From assembly GCF_040412425.1 (NCBI RefSeq), contig NC_089744.1, forward strand, positions 23,012,501 to 23,076,500: 64,000 nt of DNA, in the 5' to 3' direction. This DNA comes from Macrobrachium rosenbergii. Its lineage: Eukaryota; Arthropoda; Malacostraca; Decapoda; Palaemonidae. Positions 12,319 to 25,214 of the stretch are shown here, in pieces; the first letter of the stretch is position 1, and the number at the start of each line of letters is the position of its first letter. Both the position numbers and the translations under genes were made by a program. The notes below the pieces were generated by a model. That model was not told where the DNA came from and searched no databases. It saw only the letters and a list, made by a program, of their open reading frames with translations.

Positions 12319-12808
12319 AGTAAAAAATGCGCCGAAGTTTCTTCGGTGCAATCGTGTTTTCTGTACAGCGTATAATGCTGCATGAAACTTTCAGCCACGC
12401 CCCATGAAAATCTTAGCCGCGGCCCATGAAACTCAGCCACGGACCGGTGGTGGCCTCTTAGCCGCGGCCCATGAAACTCAGTCACGGTCCGATGGTGGCC
12501 TCTTAGCCGCGGAACATGAAACTCAGTCACGGTCCGGTAGCGGTCTGTGTTGCTGGTACCTATAGGGGTGCCAGAAGTACGATTATGGCTAACTTTAACC
12601 TTAAATAAAATAAAAACTACTCAGGGTAGAGGGCTGCAATTTGTTATGTTTGATGATTGGAGGGTGGATGATCAACATACCAATTTGCAGCCCTCTAGCC
12701 TCGGTAGTTTTCAAGACCTGAGGGCGGACAGAAAAAGTGCGGACAGCAAAAAGTGCGGATGGACAGACAAAGCCGGCACAATAGTTTTCTTTTACAGAAA
12801 ACTAAAAA
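12319..12808 (+). mobile_element. PAL-B copy with an internal 45-bp triplication
   Basis: Starts with gcgccgaagtttcttcgg at 12329 and ends at the terminal palindrome gttttcttttacagaaaac. The central hairpin arms (gggctgcaatttg / caatttgcagccc) and the short VNTR (gtgcggacagaaaa, about two units) are present. A 45-bp segment (gccgcggcccatgaaact ...) is tripled at 12416-12550; 45 is in frame, which explains a minus-strand ORF with a 15-residue repeat. Confidence 0.9.
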
Positions 12809-13339
12809 GGGTAGAAGTCGCTCTGGAACTTTAAAAAAGAAAACAGAACTTTCTAATATGAGAAAGTCGACAGTATTGAGGTGGAAACATGTAACAACAA
12901 TAGGCCTAATCGTTATATGAATAATAAGGAAAATAAGATAATTAGCAGCTAATAAAAATTACTAGTTAATACACCACGAAGCAAGACAATTCAGGCGTCT
13001 ACAGTGGAAAACAAACACGCACACTAAATATGACAGATTTGCCACTAATGTTTGGCGAACGGAAACGAGCATTAAATCAATCGGGAAAATATTCATGTTA
13101 CAACAATGATATGACACTTTACACGATTCCATTATATAAAACACTATGTAACATTATTGACAATCATATAAAGGTCATGAAGAATTCTCCAGGTTTTCCA
13201 GTGTTAGTGAAATAAATGAACAAAATAGCGACGCCAATATAAACAACGGTGCCACCCTGATATAGGCCTAGACCTAGAGATGACCTTGAACTTTAGAGAA
13301 CTCGCCTCATTATATTGACAATATGACACATCCTGTCTG

Positions 13340-13340
<1 letters not shown>
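12809..13340. other. Low-copy AT-rich DNA
   Basis: Nothing recognisable; small ORFs of 60-61 codons on both strands have no domain features. Confidence 0.5.

Positions 13341-13341
<1 letters not shown>

Positions 13342-13413
<72 letters not shown>
13342..13413. repeat. (AT)n microsatellite
   Basis: Pure AT array of about 72 bp. Confidence 0.95.
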
Positions 13414-13415
<2 letters not shown>

Positions 13416-13615
13416 ACACACATATTCAATTCCCGTGAAACCAGATCGGAACGAAATAGCTCTCTCTGATTTCATTACGAACTAAATTGATTACTCAAAT
13501 GAAACACAGTCAGCAATTAACTACCTTTCACATTTGTTTCCCAATTCCCCAGAGCACCAGGAAATATATTTTCATATATTGTCACCAACTTCACTCACAC
13601 AGGGGTGATGGGTTG

Positions 13616-13618
<3 letters not shown>

Positions 13619-13711
<93 letters not shown>
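13619..13711. repeat. (CA)n-(GA)n compound microsatellite
   Basis: CA array (13619-13663) running directly into GA array (13664-13711). Confidence 0.95.
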
Positions 13712-13712
<1 letters not shown>

Positions 13713-13852
13713 GAAGCATACAATTTGCATCTATACAGTATATATACAGTGTGCACACAAAACCTCTTTGAACAATAAATGAGAAAACGAGGCTGCAATT
13801 TGAAAATAATTATATTACTTTTTTAGTCTAATGCTGCCTCCTCTATTGTTTA

Positions 13853-13873
13853 CATAATAATAATAATAATAAC

Positions 13874-13938
<65 letters not shown>
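13853..13938. repeat. (AAT)n microsatellite
   Basis: AAT array with one AAC interruption near 13871. No LINE-C tail is recognisable upstream. 13939-14455 is AT-rich low-copy DNA. Confidence 0.95.
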
Positions 13939-13940
<2 letters not shown>

Positions 13941-14458
13941 TATCATTCGAGACAGATATTTCAAATCAGACACCCTCCCCCCAAAAAAGAAAATCGTACA
14001 GAAATATAAAAATGGAAAATATTTTTCCTAAAAGCAATATATATAGATAAATATAAGCACTACCGTTTAAAATCAAAATTATTCTAAGTTTAGTAGTGGA
14101 AAGTCCGAATGGTGTAATTTACTGACGATTTTGAAGGAAATGAAGGTAATTTTGCCCTTAAACATCAATTAACATCATTATCAAATCACAAAACACACAA
14201 GTAATTAAAACTATTAACTTCCTTAATAATAATTAGCCTATCATTAATAACGACAAACACCATACTTCAGCAATGCAAAAATGATCGATATTAACAATTA
14301 ACCTTATTATTAGCATTTATAGCAACAATAAGTACTGAATCTTTAAATATTCTACTGCCAACAACAGATTATTTTATTATTACCATTTATAGCAATAATT
14401 AGAGTAAAATCTTTAAAAAAAAGTTCTAATTGTAACACTCACGTTTCCTTGGCGACTC

Positions 14459-14570
14459 GGGGCTGGGTTGGTAGAAGAGCCTCTAAAAATAGGCTTCAGA
14501 GCTGGGCTGGTAGAAGAGCCTCTAAGAATAGGCCTGTAGAAGAGCCTCTAAGAATAGGCCTAAGTCCCAG
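14459..14570. repeat. Three-copy minisatellite
   Basis: Three copies of gtagaagagcctctaa(a/g)aatagg near 14470, 14511 and 14539 with two spacings (41 and 28 bp). Confidence 0.8.
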
Positions 14571-14700
14571 CAGGCTGAATTTTGCATCATATTCACCTTT
14601 CGTAACAGTTTACATTGCTGACGTACTTGATGAGAAAGACATACATCTATGGATAGCCCTTACATCAGGCTAATCTTCATCAGTATCTTTACTTTCACTA

Positions 14701-14965
14701 AAATTGTAGGAGGTTACAGTGCAGTCAGTGCACTGTAGGCGTTTTAAAGGGTGTTAGCTGTGTCCCTTCGGCCCCTAGCTACATTCACATTTTAGCCATT
14801 TACTTTACCTCCATTCCCACCTTTTTATTGTAATCGTGAAGGTTTTTTCTACAAGTTTCACCTTCAAACCCCTTATATTATACTTCATCTCATTTATGTT
14901 CTTCATATTTTTATCTTGCTTTGCAACCACTCCAACTTCCTCTCTGAGTGGCTGAATGTCATGAT
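14701..14965 (-). mobile_element. Degenerate SINE-A copy
   Basis: Reverse-strand SINE-A landmarks: gcagtcagtgcactg near 14721, tcggcccctagct near 14769, ttcaaacccctt near 14862. It is more diverged than the other copies, so probably older. 14966-15183 has no feature. Confidence 0.65.
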
Positions 14966-15183
14966 TTATTCACTGTCTTTACTTAACACTAACACCAGGA
15001 TTATTAACTCTAGGATCGTGAAAGGTCAGTTGGTTTCATATGGACTTCATAGTCTGTTGGTGGGGAGTTCAAGGCTCTAGGCCTATCATGGCATGATACA
15101 TTTCACTATCTAAAGTGACCCTGCCCTCCTTGGGAGGTACACATGGGGCTGGGAAGTTGGGGGTTGCGATTCTGGTGAGCCTG

Positions 15184-15480
15184 TAGGTCTAAGTGCTGAG
15201 TTTTTGGCAGCCCTTGGGGCATGAGGTAACTCATAGGTCTACCTGCTAAGTCTTTGGCAGCCCGTGGGGCATGTGGTAGCTCATAAGTCTACCTGCTTTG
15301 TCTCTGGCTGCCCTTGGGGCATGAGATAGCTCACAGGTCTATCTGTTGAGTCTTTAGCAGCCCTTGGGGCATGACTCATGAGGAAAATCATGGGTCTACC
15401 AGCTGAGTCTCTGGCAGCCCATGGGGCATGAGGTAGCTCATAGGTTTTCCTGCTGAGTCTTCAGTATTCCTGCGTGGTTC
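15184..15480. repeat. 50-bp minisatellite, six copies
   Basis: The unit reads taggtctacctgctgagtct then ttggcagcccttggggcatg. Starts at 15184, 15234, 15284, 15334, 15391 and 15441 give a 50-bp period with one 57-bp unit. It is GC-richer than its surroundings. Confidence 0.9.
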
Positions 15481-17040
15481 CTCAAGGTCCTGTTCTGGGA
15501 CCTGAACTGATTAACAGACGTCCTCTTGTCTCTGCTACTTGCCAGCTTCCTGTAAACTAGAAACAAATACTGATTTTTATGAGTACTAAACGCACTGTTA
15601 TTATCATTATAATTATCATCACTTGAGTATAATGTATGCTCATTATTATCACTAGGGCTTGTCGTAGGCTCGACTGTTTTAAAAGGTCACGCTTTCCTAA
15701 AATTTCCTGTCCACTTGGAATGATAAATACGAATTCACGTTTCATTTATGAGCAATTCAAATTCGCACAAGACCGTCAGTGATATCACTGCATGGAGATA
15801 TTGTTCGTGGTTCTGCACTATTAAAAGCATAAACTCATTCACAATAATTGTAAAAATGAGCGTATAAAGTTGAAATCATTCACTATGCAAGCAAACACCA
15901 CGTTCTTGTTGACAACTGGTTCTCTCCGAGAGTCGAGACAGCATAGCCAGAACACTCCCGTCGAAAATCTTTAGGGCTGATATCGATAAAAGAATCAAAA
16001 TGCTTATTAGCATCTTTGATTACCACTAAAAGAAGTATTAATGAAATAATACTGATAATTATAAAGATATTTCAACAAAATATAAAACTGCTCATATATA
16101 AAAAGTCACGAACAATAAAATACAGCTGACAAGCACAGCATACCAAAGTTGGTAACACCTACCAACACCACCCTCTCCATTCGCCATCGACAGAACTCCA
16201 GAAACAAACGAAAGAGCAGTTCCACTTTCATCAGTATTATCCTTCGCATCTCCTTTACAGAACGAGGGCTACTAGAAAAAAGGTAAATACGAAGAAGAAA
16301 TATGTGAAATAAGGAAGAAATCAAACCCTACAAAATTTGGAAGAGAAGGAAAGCGTAAAGTCACAGAAAGTTGGGTCTATGGAAACGGCAATGTACCCCC
16401 CTTTACTAGCCTAATTCTAACGAGAAAAGGAAATAAAAAAAAGGAAGTAGGATGTAGGCTAAACAGGATGGGAACAATACCTTCCCCTCCTTACAAGGAA
16501 GAAAGGAAAATAAGAAGCGGGAACAGAACTCTACAGCTAAGAAGTAGAAGAAGAAGCAGCCACAGAACCTTGCCTTACTGTAGTTGCCAATTCGCACAAG
16601 ATGTGGAATTTTTTTTAAAGAGTTCTCTCCTTCATGACAATGAAATATCGCTGTTGGTGAGTTTTATTTGAATCTATATAAGGTAGCTAAAGCTATGCAA
16701 TCTTATTTAGGATAGAAGATACATCCTAGATGCGTCATTTAAATAATACAATGCATCAGTGACTTTACTGATGAACTTTCTGAAGCCATTTCTAATTAGA
16801 ACCTACTTGATGGCGCTGAACACTTGATCAAATACTGAATTTTTAAAAGTATTAAGAATAATTCTCCGTGAAATGACTGGCCATCGAGATCACAGAGAAT
16901 ATATATCAAGAATTCAGGTACGTAAGGTTTTAGGTACTTGATACAAGTAAAGGATACACAGTTACAAATAAGATTTGTTTATATATAAAGGTTAATAAGT
17001 CAGTGTCTTAGCTGATGACTTTTGATGTGGTGGTGCCGAA
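15481..17040. other. Low-copy AT-rich DNA
   Basis: 1.5 kb without tandem repeats or recognised transposons. ORFs are at most 72 codons and none shows a domain. Introns or intergenic DNA are both possible. Confidence 0.5.
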
Positions 17041-17046
17041 ATAAAA

Positions 17047-17240
17047 CTCTCTCTCTCTCTCTCTCCCTTGTCTCTGTCAGACTGTCTGTCTGTCTCTCTT
17101 CAGATAGCAACCATCTCTCTCTCTTTCTCTTTTCAAATAGAAACTATCTCTCTCTCTCCCTCCCTTGTCTCTGTTTGTCTGTCTGTCTGTCTCTCTTTCA
17201 AAATAGTAACTCTCTCTCTCTCTCTCTCTCTCTCAGTGTT
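17047..17240. repeat. (CT)n-rich array with GTCT repeats, duplicated
   Basis: The segment cccttgtctctgt ... gtctgtctgtctctctt occurs twice (near 17067 and 17163), each followed by ataganaaccatctctct-like sequence; period about 96 bp. Confidence 0.85.
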
Positions 17241-17251
17241 TTGTAAAGCTC

Positions 17252-17298
17252 CAATATATATATTATATATATACATATATGTATATGTTGTATATATA

Positions 17299-17345
<47 letters not shown>

Positions 17346-17440
17346 ATACATACATACATACATACACATATATATATTATATATACATGTGTATATATAT
17401 ATAGATATATAAATATATATATTTTATATATATATGTAAA
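17252..17440. repeat. Imperfect (AT)n tract
   Basis: TA-rich DNA with ATAC repeats near 17347-17365. Confidence 0.9.
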
Positions 17441-17829
17441 CGCCGATTGATCTTTGAACTTCCCTCATATATCGAGACCAGAAGATGACAGAAGATTCTC
17501 CATTAAACAGATGAACCAGAATAACTCCTATTCTTTTCTCTCACTAACGTAACCAAGAAAGCAAACACTACCTGACGTCATCATTCTCCCAAGAAGACAC
17601 GTCGCTTAGTTCTTATTTAAGTATCTTAACCTTTGTTTGCGGCGGAGAAGACAATGAACTTTGTTTGCAAATGATAATAGATTCTTTGTTTCACTGTTTG
17701 GAAATATTTCATGAAAATTAATGCCGTTAAACTGAGCTGAATTTGGATGAGTGATTAGCATTGCTGGTTGGCTTTGAACCACTTGAAGTTTACATGACGT
17801 GAATAAGTGATTTACACACACACGCACAC

Positions 17830-17831
<2 letters not shown>
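17441..17831. other. Low-copy DNA
   Basis: No repeat or gene recognised. Confidence 0.5.

Positions 17832-17901
<70 letters not shown>
17832..17901. repeat. (AT)n microsatellite
   Basis: Pure AT array flanked by short CA repeats. 17902-18180 has no feature. Confidence 0.95.
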
Positions 17902-17908
<7 letters not shown>

Positions 17909-18180
17909 TATACTAGACCACCCTTGGGTCACTCAATGTTGAAAATTTATATTAACGGATGAGTCGTTTCAATGAGAAGAAGAATTGATGGAAAAAATTT
18001 ACTTTCTAATCTTTGCTCCCTTGCATAATTAAATCTTAAAGAATTTATGGCATATAATATTTAGTAAATCTCAGACGAATATAGAAGCGCTATACAAATT
18101 AAACGCCGTTGAAACATCATATTTTATTTTCGATGCAATAATTTTTTCTAAAATTTTTCTTATTTTTGGTAAATTTTTGT

Positions 18181-19430
18181 TTTCAGTTTTAGGTCAAAAT
18201 CTAGCGAAGTGAAGGAACAATGCGATACGGTTGCACTTGTTTTTTTTAGTTACAGGTAATTTTTTCTTTTAATCTAGGTCAAAATTTATCAAAGTAAAGG
18301 ACAGATACTCTACCCCTGTACTTTTTTTTTTTTTTTTTTTTTGGTAATTTTTTTTTAATAGTTTGGGTCAAAATGTAGGGAAGTGAAGGAAAGATATTCT
18401 GCCTCTGAACTTCTTTTTTTTTTTTTTTTTTTTTAGTTATAGGTCAGTTTTTTTCCTCGAATCTAGGTCGAAATGTATCAAAGTTAGAAATGATATCCTA
18501 CCACCATAACTATTTTATTTTCCTATTTTTTTTTTTAGTTACAGGTCAATATTTTTTTTCTTTAAATCTAAGTCAAACTCATCAAAGTGAAGAAATGATA
18601 CCCTACCACCATAATTTTTAAAATTTTTAGTTATAGGTCAGTTTTTTCTTTCAATCTAAGTCAAATTTATCAAAGTGAAGAAATGATATCCTACCACCGT
18701 AATTTTTTTTTTTGTTTTTTTTAAGTTATAGGTCAATATTTCTTTCTTTAAATCTAGGTCAAAATGTACCAAAGTGAAGAAATGGTATCCTACACCATAA
18801 ATATTTTATTTGTTTTTTTTTTTATTTTTAGTTATGGGTCAGTTTTTTCTTTAAATGTAAGTCAAAATGTAGCGATGCCCTGCCTTCTGTGCTTGTTTTT
18901 TTTTTATAGTTACAGGCAATTTTTCTCTTCAAATCTAGGTCAAAATATATCGCAGTGAAGAAAGGATCTCCTAAAACCGTACTTTTATTATTATCTTATT
19001 TTATTTATAGTTCAAAATTTTTTTCTTTATATCTAGGTCGACTTTTTTCTATATTCTTTTTTTTCTAGCTGTAGGTCAGAATTCTTTTCTTCAAATCTAG
19101 GTCAAAATATATCGCAGTGAAGAAAGGATCTCCTAAAAACCGTACTGTTATTATTATCATTTTTCTTTTATTTATAGTTCAAAAATGTTTTTAAAATCTA
19201 GGTCGACTTTTTTCTATTTTCTTTTTTTTTTCCTAGCTATTGGTCAGAATCCTTTTCTTCAAATCTAGGTCGAAGTGTATCGAAGGGAACAAAGGATATC
19301 CTAACAAACAACTTTTTTCTATTTTTTTTCTAGCTATGGGTCAGAATTCTTTTCTTCAAATCTAGGTCGAAATGCATCGAAACGAACAAAGTATATCCTA
19401 CCACCTTACATTTCTTTAACCTTTTATTTC
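18181..19430. repeat. T-rich satellite of about 95 bp, roughly 13 copies
   Basis: The conserved core tctaggtcaaaatgtatc-aaagtgaag-aaatgatatcctacc is followed by a variable oligo-T stretch and tagttataggtcag. Cores occur near 18192, 18284, 18366, 18465, 18571, 18659, 18758, 18861, 18936, 19035, 19100, 19200, 19268 and 19363. Divergence between units is high. Confidence 0.85.
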
Positions 19431-19944
19431 TCTCTTTTTTTTTTTTAAATGTGGAAGAGTATTAACTTAAAGCCCAGTAAGCCTCGTGAGAAGTATTTTT
19501 CGTCTCCGTAGGATGAAGGGATTTCCAATCCTAGAGATATAAAATTGCGGGGACGAGAGACTCTCAATCACAAATTCATATCACGTCCTGTGAGAGAAAA
19601 GAAGAAGAAGGGATTGTTTTGTTTTTCCTTTCTGTTGTTCTCCTAGTTGTTCTTCTTCTTGAGCTGTTCTGTCATTTCTGTTGTTCTATATTCTTTTATC
19701 TAAAGGAAAGAACCTTGACGTAAATGCGTGGCTTAAAGTTTATTTTTGTGCCGTTTTTTACGTTCACAGAATATGAATATTTGATGTTATGAAAATGCAT
19801 AAGAACTTCTTTTGAAAAGGAATTTTTTTTATAATATTTCTCGGCGAGTAGGATTAAGATGCAGGTTTTAAAATAAAAAAAAAAAGATAGTGATTTCTTT
19901 TAAAAGAATATAAACATGTCAACGGATCACACAAACACACACGC

Positions 19945-19945
<1 letters not shown>
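19431..19945. other. Low-copy DNA
   Basis: No feature recognised beyond short CT/TTC-rich patches near 19605-19670. Confidence 0.5.
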
Positions 19946-20920
<975 letters not shown>

Positions 20921-21222
20921 AACCGATCGTTACCCGAGAGCGCCTGCGCGGAGTTTGTGTTCAAGCGAAGTTGTATTAAAGCATTCATACCCTGAAACGA
21001 TTCTCATTGTTGTAATAATTTACTTATATTTTTATCCGTATGTTTATTAATTTTATAATTTATTTCTTCTTTTCTAATTAATGATCTCATCTTTCTGCAT
21101 TTCCTGTTACATTCTGTCACTTCTTTCAAATCAACACCATATTCTTTGGAAGCTTGAATTTCAAGTCAATGGCCCCTGTGGTGGGCTTGTTCCATATGAA
21201 TAGTATGAATAGGGTTCATCTT

Positions 21223-21271
<49 letters not shown>

Positions 21272-21295
21272 TAATAATAATAATAATAATAATAA
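20921..21295 (+). pseudogene. LINE-C 3' end with diverged RT C-terminus
   Basis: The frame 20921-20995 reads NRSLPESAC, AEFVFKRSC and IKAFIP before TGA. It aligns with NSLPEDVAQ...FKRRCNELLP of the better copy at 7751-7960. The 3' UTR, conserved terminal block (ttctttggaagcttgaattt, gtggtgggcttgttcca) and (AAT)n at 21229-21295 follow. Strongly 5'-truncated. Confidence 0.8.
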
Positions 21296-21660
21296 CTGAG
21301 AAACGTTATTAAACGTTAAGCTTTGTTAATAATAATAATAATAATAATTATAATAATTAAAAAAAAACCTTATTAAACGTTTAGCTTTGTTAATTACCAA
21401 CAATTTGTTCACATCTCAGAGCATAGTTGCCAACAGCTTCCAGACTGAAAATTTCGACAAAAATGAAATTTTGTATTTTTGGTGAACTGTTTCCATGTAT
21501 CAGATTGCTGTAATGAATAAATATTATAAATATTATTGTTTTATTTAATAGATATATTGATTAGGATAAGCGTTTGAATAGGTACACAATCACTGAGAGT
21601 AAATTGGTCAAGTGATTAGAGACGTAGCGAAGCTGTCGTTTGTATCTGTAGAATAGAATA
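21296..21660. other. AT-rich DNA with a short local duplication
   Basis: ttattaaacgtt(a/t)agctttgttaat occurs at 21307 and 21369, each next to AAT-rich sequence. Otherwise no feature. Confidence 0.6.
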
Positions 21661-21661
21661 G

Positions 21662-21663
<2 letters not shown>

Positions 21664-21721
<58 letters not shown>

Positions 21722-21764
21722 GGAATGAGGTACTATGTGTGTGGGTGCGTGCGTGCGTGTGTGC

Positions 21765-21827
<63 letters not shown>

Positions 21828-21842
21828 TTGAAAATGGGAAAG

Positions 21843-21883
<41 letters not shown>

Positions 21884-21901
21884 ATTTTGAATATGGGAAA
21901 G

Positions 21902-21949
<48 letters not shown>

Positions 21950-21985
21950 ATTTTGAAAATGAGAGAGAGAGAGAGAGAGAGGACG
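21664..21985. repeat. (AG)n-linker array, AG orientation
   Basis: AG arrays at 21664-21717, 21769-21823, 21848-21880, 21907-21946 and 21960-21981. The later linkers share gaattttgaa(a/t)atggg-aaagaaaa. A GTGC/GTGT-rich linker lies at 21735-21768. Confidence 0.9.
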
Positions 21986-22158
21986 TCGGATCAAGGTCTA
22001 TGCCCGAGAAAGACCTCCATCATCCACCATGCAGATGAATTTGTCATTAACTCTGATGATTCCTACGATAGTTTCCACTCACATATCCGGCATAAGGGCA
22101 GACCTTTTAGTCGGTTCGGAAATAGAAAATCTGGTTCACTCCGCTTTCATTCTCTTGT

Positions 22159-22162
<4 letters not shown>

Positions 22163-22226
<64 letters not shown>

Positions 22227-22373
22227 TTCAAAATTCATCTCTTTCTCTCTCTCTCAATTTCTTTCTCACTTTCAAAATTCATCTCTCTCTCTCTCTCTCT
22301 TTCTAAATACAACTATTATCTAGCTTCCATCTAATTATTTTCGTTCCATCTAATTATTTTCTTTAAAAAATCA

Positions 22374-22417
<44 letters not shown>

Positions 22418-22435
22418 CTTTCTCACCATCAAAAT

Positions 22436-22496
<61 letters not shown>

Positions 22497-22653
22497 AGAG
22501 AATGAGAGTAAGAGACAGAGTGTGATGAATTTTGAAAATGAGAGAGAGAGAAAGAGAGAGAGATAAGTTTTTAAAATGAGAAAGAAAATGAGAGAGACAG
22601 AGGGAGAGAGAGAGAGAGAGAGAGAGATGAACTTTCAAAATGAGAAAGAAAAT

Positions 22654-22711
<58 letters not shown>
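22163..22711. repeat. (CT)n-linker array that inverts to (AG)n
   Basis: CT arrays with linkers such as ttcaaaattcatctctct run to 22495. At ctctctcagagagaatg the strand sense flips to AG arrays with linkers gatgaattttgaaaatgag to 22711. The linkers are reverse complements of one another and match those at 21664-21985, so the three blocks form an inverted arrangement around 22495. Confidence 0.85.
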
Positions 22712-22713
<2 letters not shown>

Positions 22714-22818
22714 AAGAAACACGATCTACAGTCTCCTCCCCTTTGGAAAGAATGGTTCTTTTCGTAACACATTATTGTGCTTCCATTCCTTCACGCAGGA
22801 AGGATAACAAAATTAAGA

Positions 22819-23188
22819 AGTAAAAAATGCGCCGGAGTTTTTTCGGCGCAATCGATTTTTCTGTACAGCGTATAATCAAGGCCACCGAAAACAGATCTGT
22901 CTTTCGGTGGTCTCGGTATAATGCTGTATGAGCCGCGGCCCATGAAACTTTAACGATGGGGCGGTGGTGGCCTGTCCTATATCATTGCCAGAAGCACAAT
23001 TATGGCTAACTTTAACCTTAAATAAAATAAAAACTACTGAGGCTAGAGGGCTGCAATTTGGTATGTAAGATGATCGGAGGGTGGATGATCAACATAACAA
23101 TTTGCAGCCCTCTAGCCTCAGTAGTTTTTATGATCTGAGGGCGGACAGAAAAAGTGAGGACAGAAGAAGTGCGGACAGAAAACTAAAA
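22819..23188 (+). mobile_element. PAL-B copy
   Basis: gcgccggagttttttcggcgc, ccaccgaaaacagatctg-tctttcggtgg, and the large central hairpin (arms near 23035 and 23098) are all present. The VNTR has about three units and the terminal cacaatagttttctttt segment is deleted. 23189-23378 has no feature. Confidence 0.9.
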
Positions 23189-23378
23189 GCATTCACTGCT
23201 AAGAGGTTCTCCTACCTACTGCTGTCCCGAGGTTGAATCCCATGTATAAAATAACGGAGTGAATATAAGGTTATTCACGAACTCTCCACTGCTGTAACAC
23301 ATCTCCATGTCATCACCGTCCTTAAAGAAATAAATAAAAAGAAAAAAGAAAAAATAAATCGGTTAATCTATTTTTTCC

Positions 23379-23521
23379 TTTTCAATAATTGTTCTCTTCT
23401 TTCTGTATTACCTATTACCTTCTGTTACTCCTTTCCAATGAACACCATTTTCTTTGGAGGCTTGAATTTCAAGTCAGTGGGCCCTGTGGTGGGCTTGTTT
23501 CGTGTGAATAGGGTTCATCTT

Positions 23522-23585
<64 letters not shown>
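23379..23585 (+). mobile_element. LINE-C tail with (AAT)n
   Basis: Only the last 140 bp of the 3' UTR (ctttctgtattacctatt, ttctttggaggcttgaattt, ggttcatcttctgaa) and the AAT array (23524-23585) remain. Confidence 0.85.
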
Positions 23586-23649
23586 TGTAAGCTTCCTTGT
23601 ATATACTATGTCGGTGGACGCAATCTCTATATTTTAATTTGTGTTTTAT

Positions 23650-24042
23650 CACAACAGATTTCTGAAAAGAAATCTATTGTGCCGGCTTTGTCTGTCCGTC
23701 CGAACTTTTTCTCTCCGCCCTCGAATCTTAAAAACTACTCAGGCTAGAGGGCTACAAATTGGTATGTTGATCATTCACCCTCCAATCAACAAACATACCA
23801 CATTGCAGCCGTCTAGCCTGAATAGTTTGTACTTTATTTGAGGTTAAAGTTAGCCATGTTCGTGCGTCTGGCAACGATATAGGACAGGCCACCACCGGGT
23901 TAAAGTTTCATGGGCCGCGGCTCATACAGCATTATACCGAGATCACCGAAAGATAGATCTATTTTCGGTGGCCTTGATTATACCATGTACCGGCTGTACA
24001 GAAAACTCGATTGCGCCGAAGAAACTTCGGCGCATTTTTAAC

Positions 24043-24043
<1 letters not shown>
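23650..24043 (-). mobile_element. PAL-B copy
   Basis: Minus orientation: the VNTR end is at about 23650-23715, the central hairpin at 23740-23830, and the cggtgatc/tcggtgg palindrome and ttgcgccgaagaaacttcgg at the high-coordinate end. It directly abuts the LINE-C tail at 24044. Confidence 0.9.
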
Positions 24044-24113
<70 letters not shown>

Positions 24114-24200
24114 AAGATAAAATCCTATTCATTTGGAGCAACCCACCAAAGGGGGCCATTGACTTCAAATTCAGGCTTCCAGAGAATACTATTTTTGTGA
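24044..24200 (-). mobile_element. LINE-C tail with (AAT)n
   Basis: (ATT)n at 24044-24110, then the terminal block in reverse (cagaagataaaatcctattc, ccaaagggggccattgact, aaattcaggcttccagag). Truncated near 24200. 24201-24615 is AT-rich low-copy DNA. Confidence 0.85.
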
Positions 24201-24619
24201 ACGATATATAGTCTGTATGTCTTCGCTAGTTATGTCTCCCAGTTTAGAAAATTATGCTTTACTAAAAAAATAAAACAAATTTTCAAGAAATTGAACAGAC
24301 TGATATAAAATCAAAGAATTGAAAGTTTCGTGTTTCGCCTTGCAATATTGATCAAATATCCCCCAATAACTTTTTACTATGTGAATGACGGAAATCTGAA
24401 TTGTGTTTTTTGAATCTTGAACTATCATATTCCAACAAAGTTATTAGGATTACTGTCTACAGTCCGCTTACTTTTTATTTCTTAAATCTGAGTCTGAATG
24501 ACATGTAATAAAAATTTCAATTTCAGCTACCTCAAGATATTATATAACAGCACCAGATTGATTCTGAAATGTACACAATACTTACAGGGATAAAAAACAT
24601 ATTGAAAAAGAATAATATC

Positions 24620-25045
24620 TCTAGTGACTAGTAGTGAATAAGCTTCACCAATCTTAGTTATATTTATTGAATTAACTTCACCAATCCTAGTGGCTGGTAT
24701 TGAATGAACTTCACTAATCCTAGTAATAGGTATTGCATGAACTTCAACAATCCTAGCGATTGATAGCTAATGAACCTGACCAATCCTAGTGTTTGGTATT
24801 GGATGAACTACACCAATGCTAATGATTGGTAACTGATGAACACCAATCCTAGTGACTGGTACCAAATGTACTTCACCAAATATGTGACTGGTATCCAATG
24901 AACTTCACCAATCCTAGTGACTGGTAACTGATGAACACCAATCCTAGTGACTGGTACCAAATGTACTTCACCAATTATGTTGCTGGTATCTAATGAACTT
25001 CACCAATCCTAGTGATTGGTAGTGATAAACTCCACCAGCTATGTG
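24620..25045. repeat. Minisatellite of about 40 bp with a 95-bp higher-order unit
   Basis: The core cttcaccaatcctagtgact-ggta recurs about eleven times. A block starting aactgatgaacaccaatcct is repeated at 24831 and 24926 (95 bp), including the same atypical units. 25046-25214 has no feature. Confidence 0.85.
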
Positions 25046-25214
25046 ACCAAACTTCTATTATTTATTGAAAACAGGTCAACATACCTTTTTCGTTCATGAA
25101 CCATCATCATTTGATGGCTGGATGAATCTTCCAGGTTAATTGGGTCGTGACAGATGAGTCAAAATGTAATTTCCATACCTAATTAGCACCTGTCAATTAA
25201 CTCTCATTTTCAAT

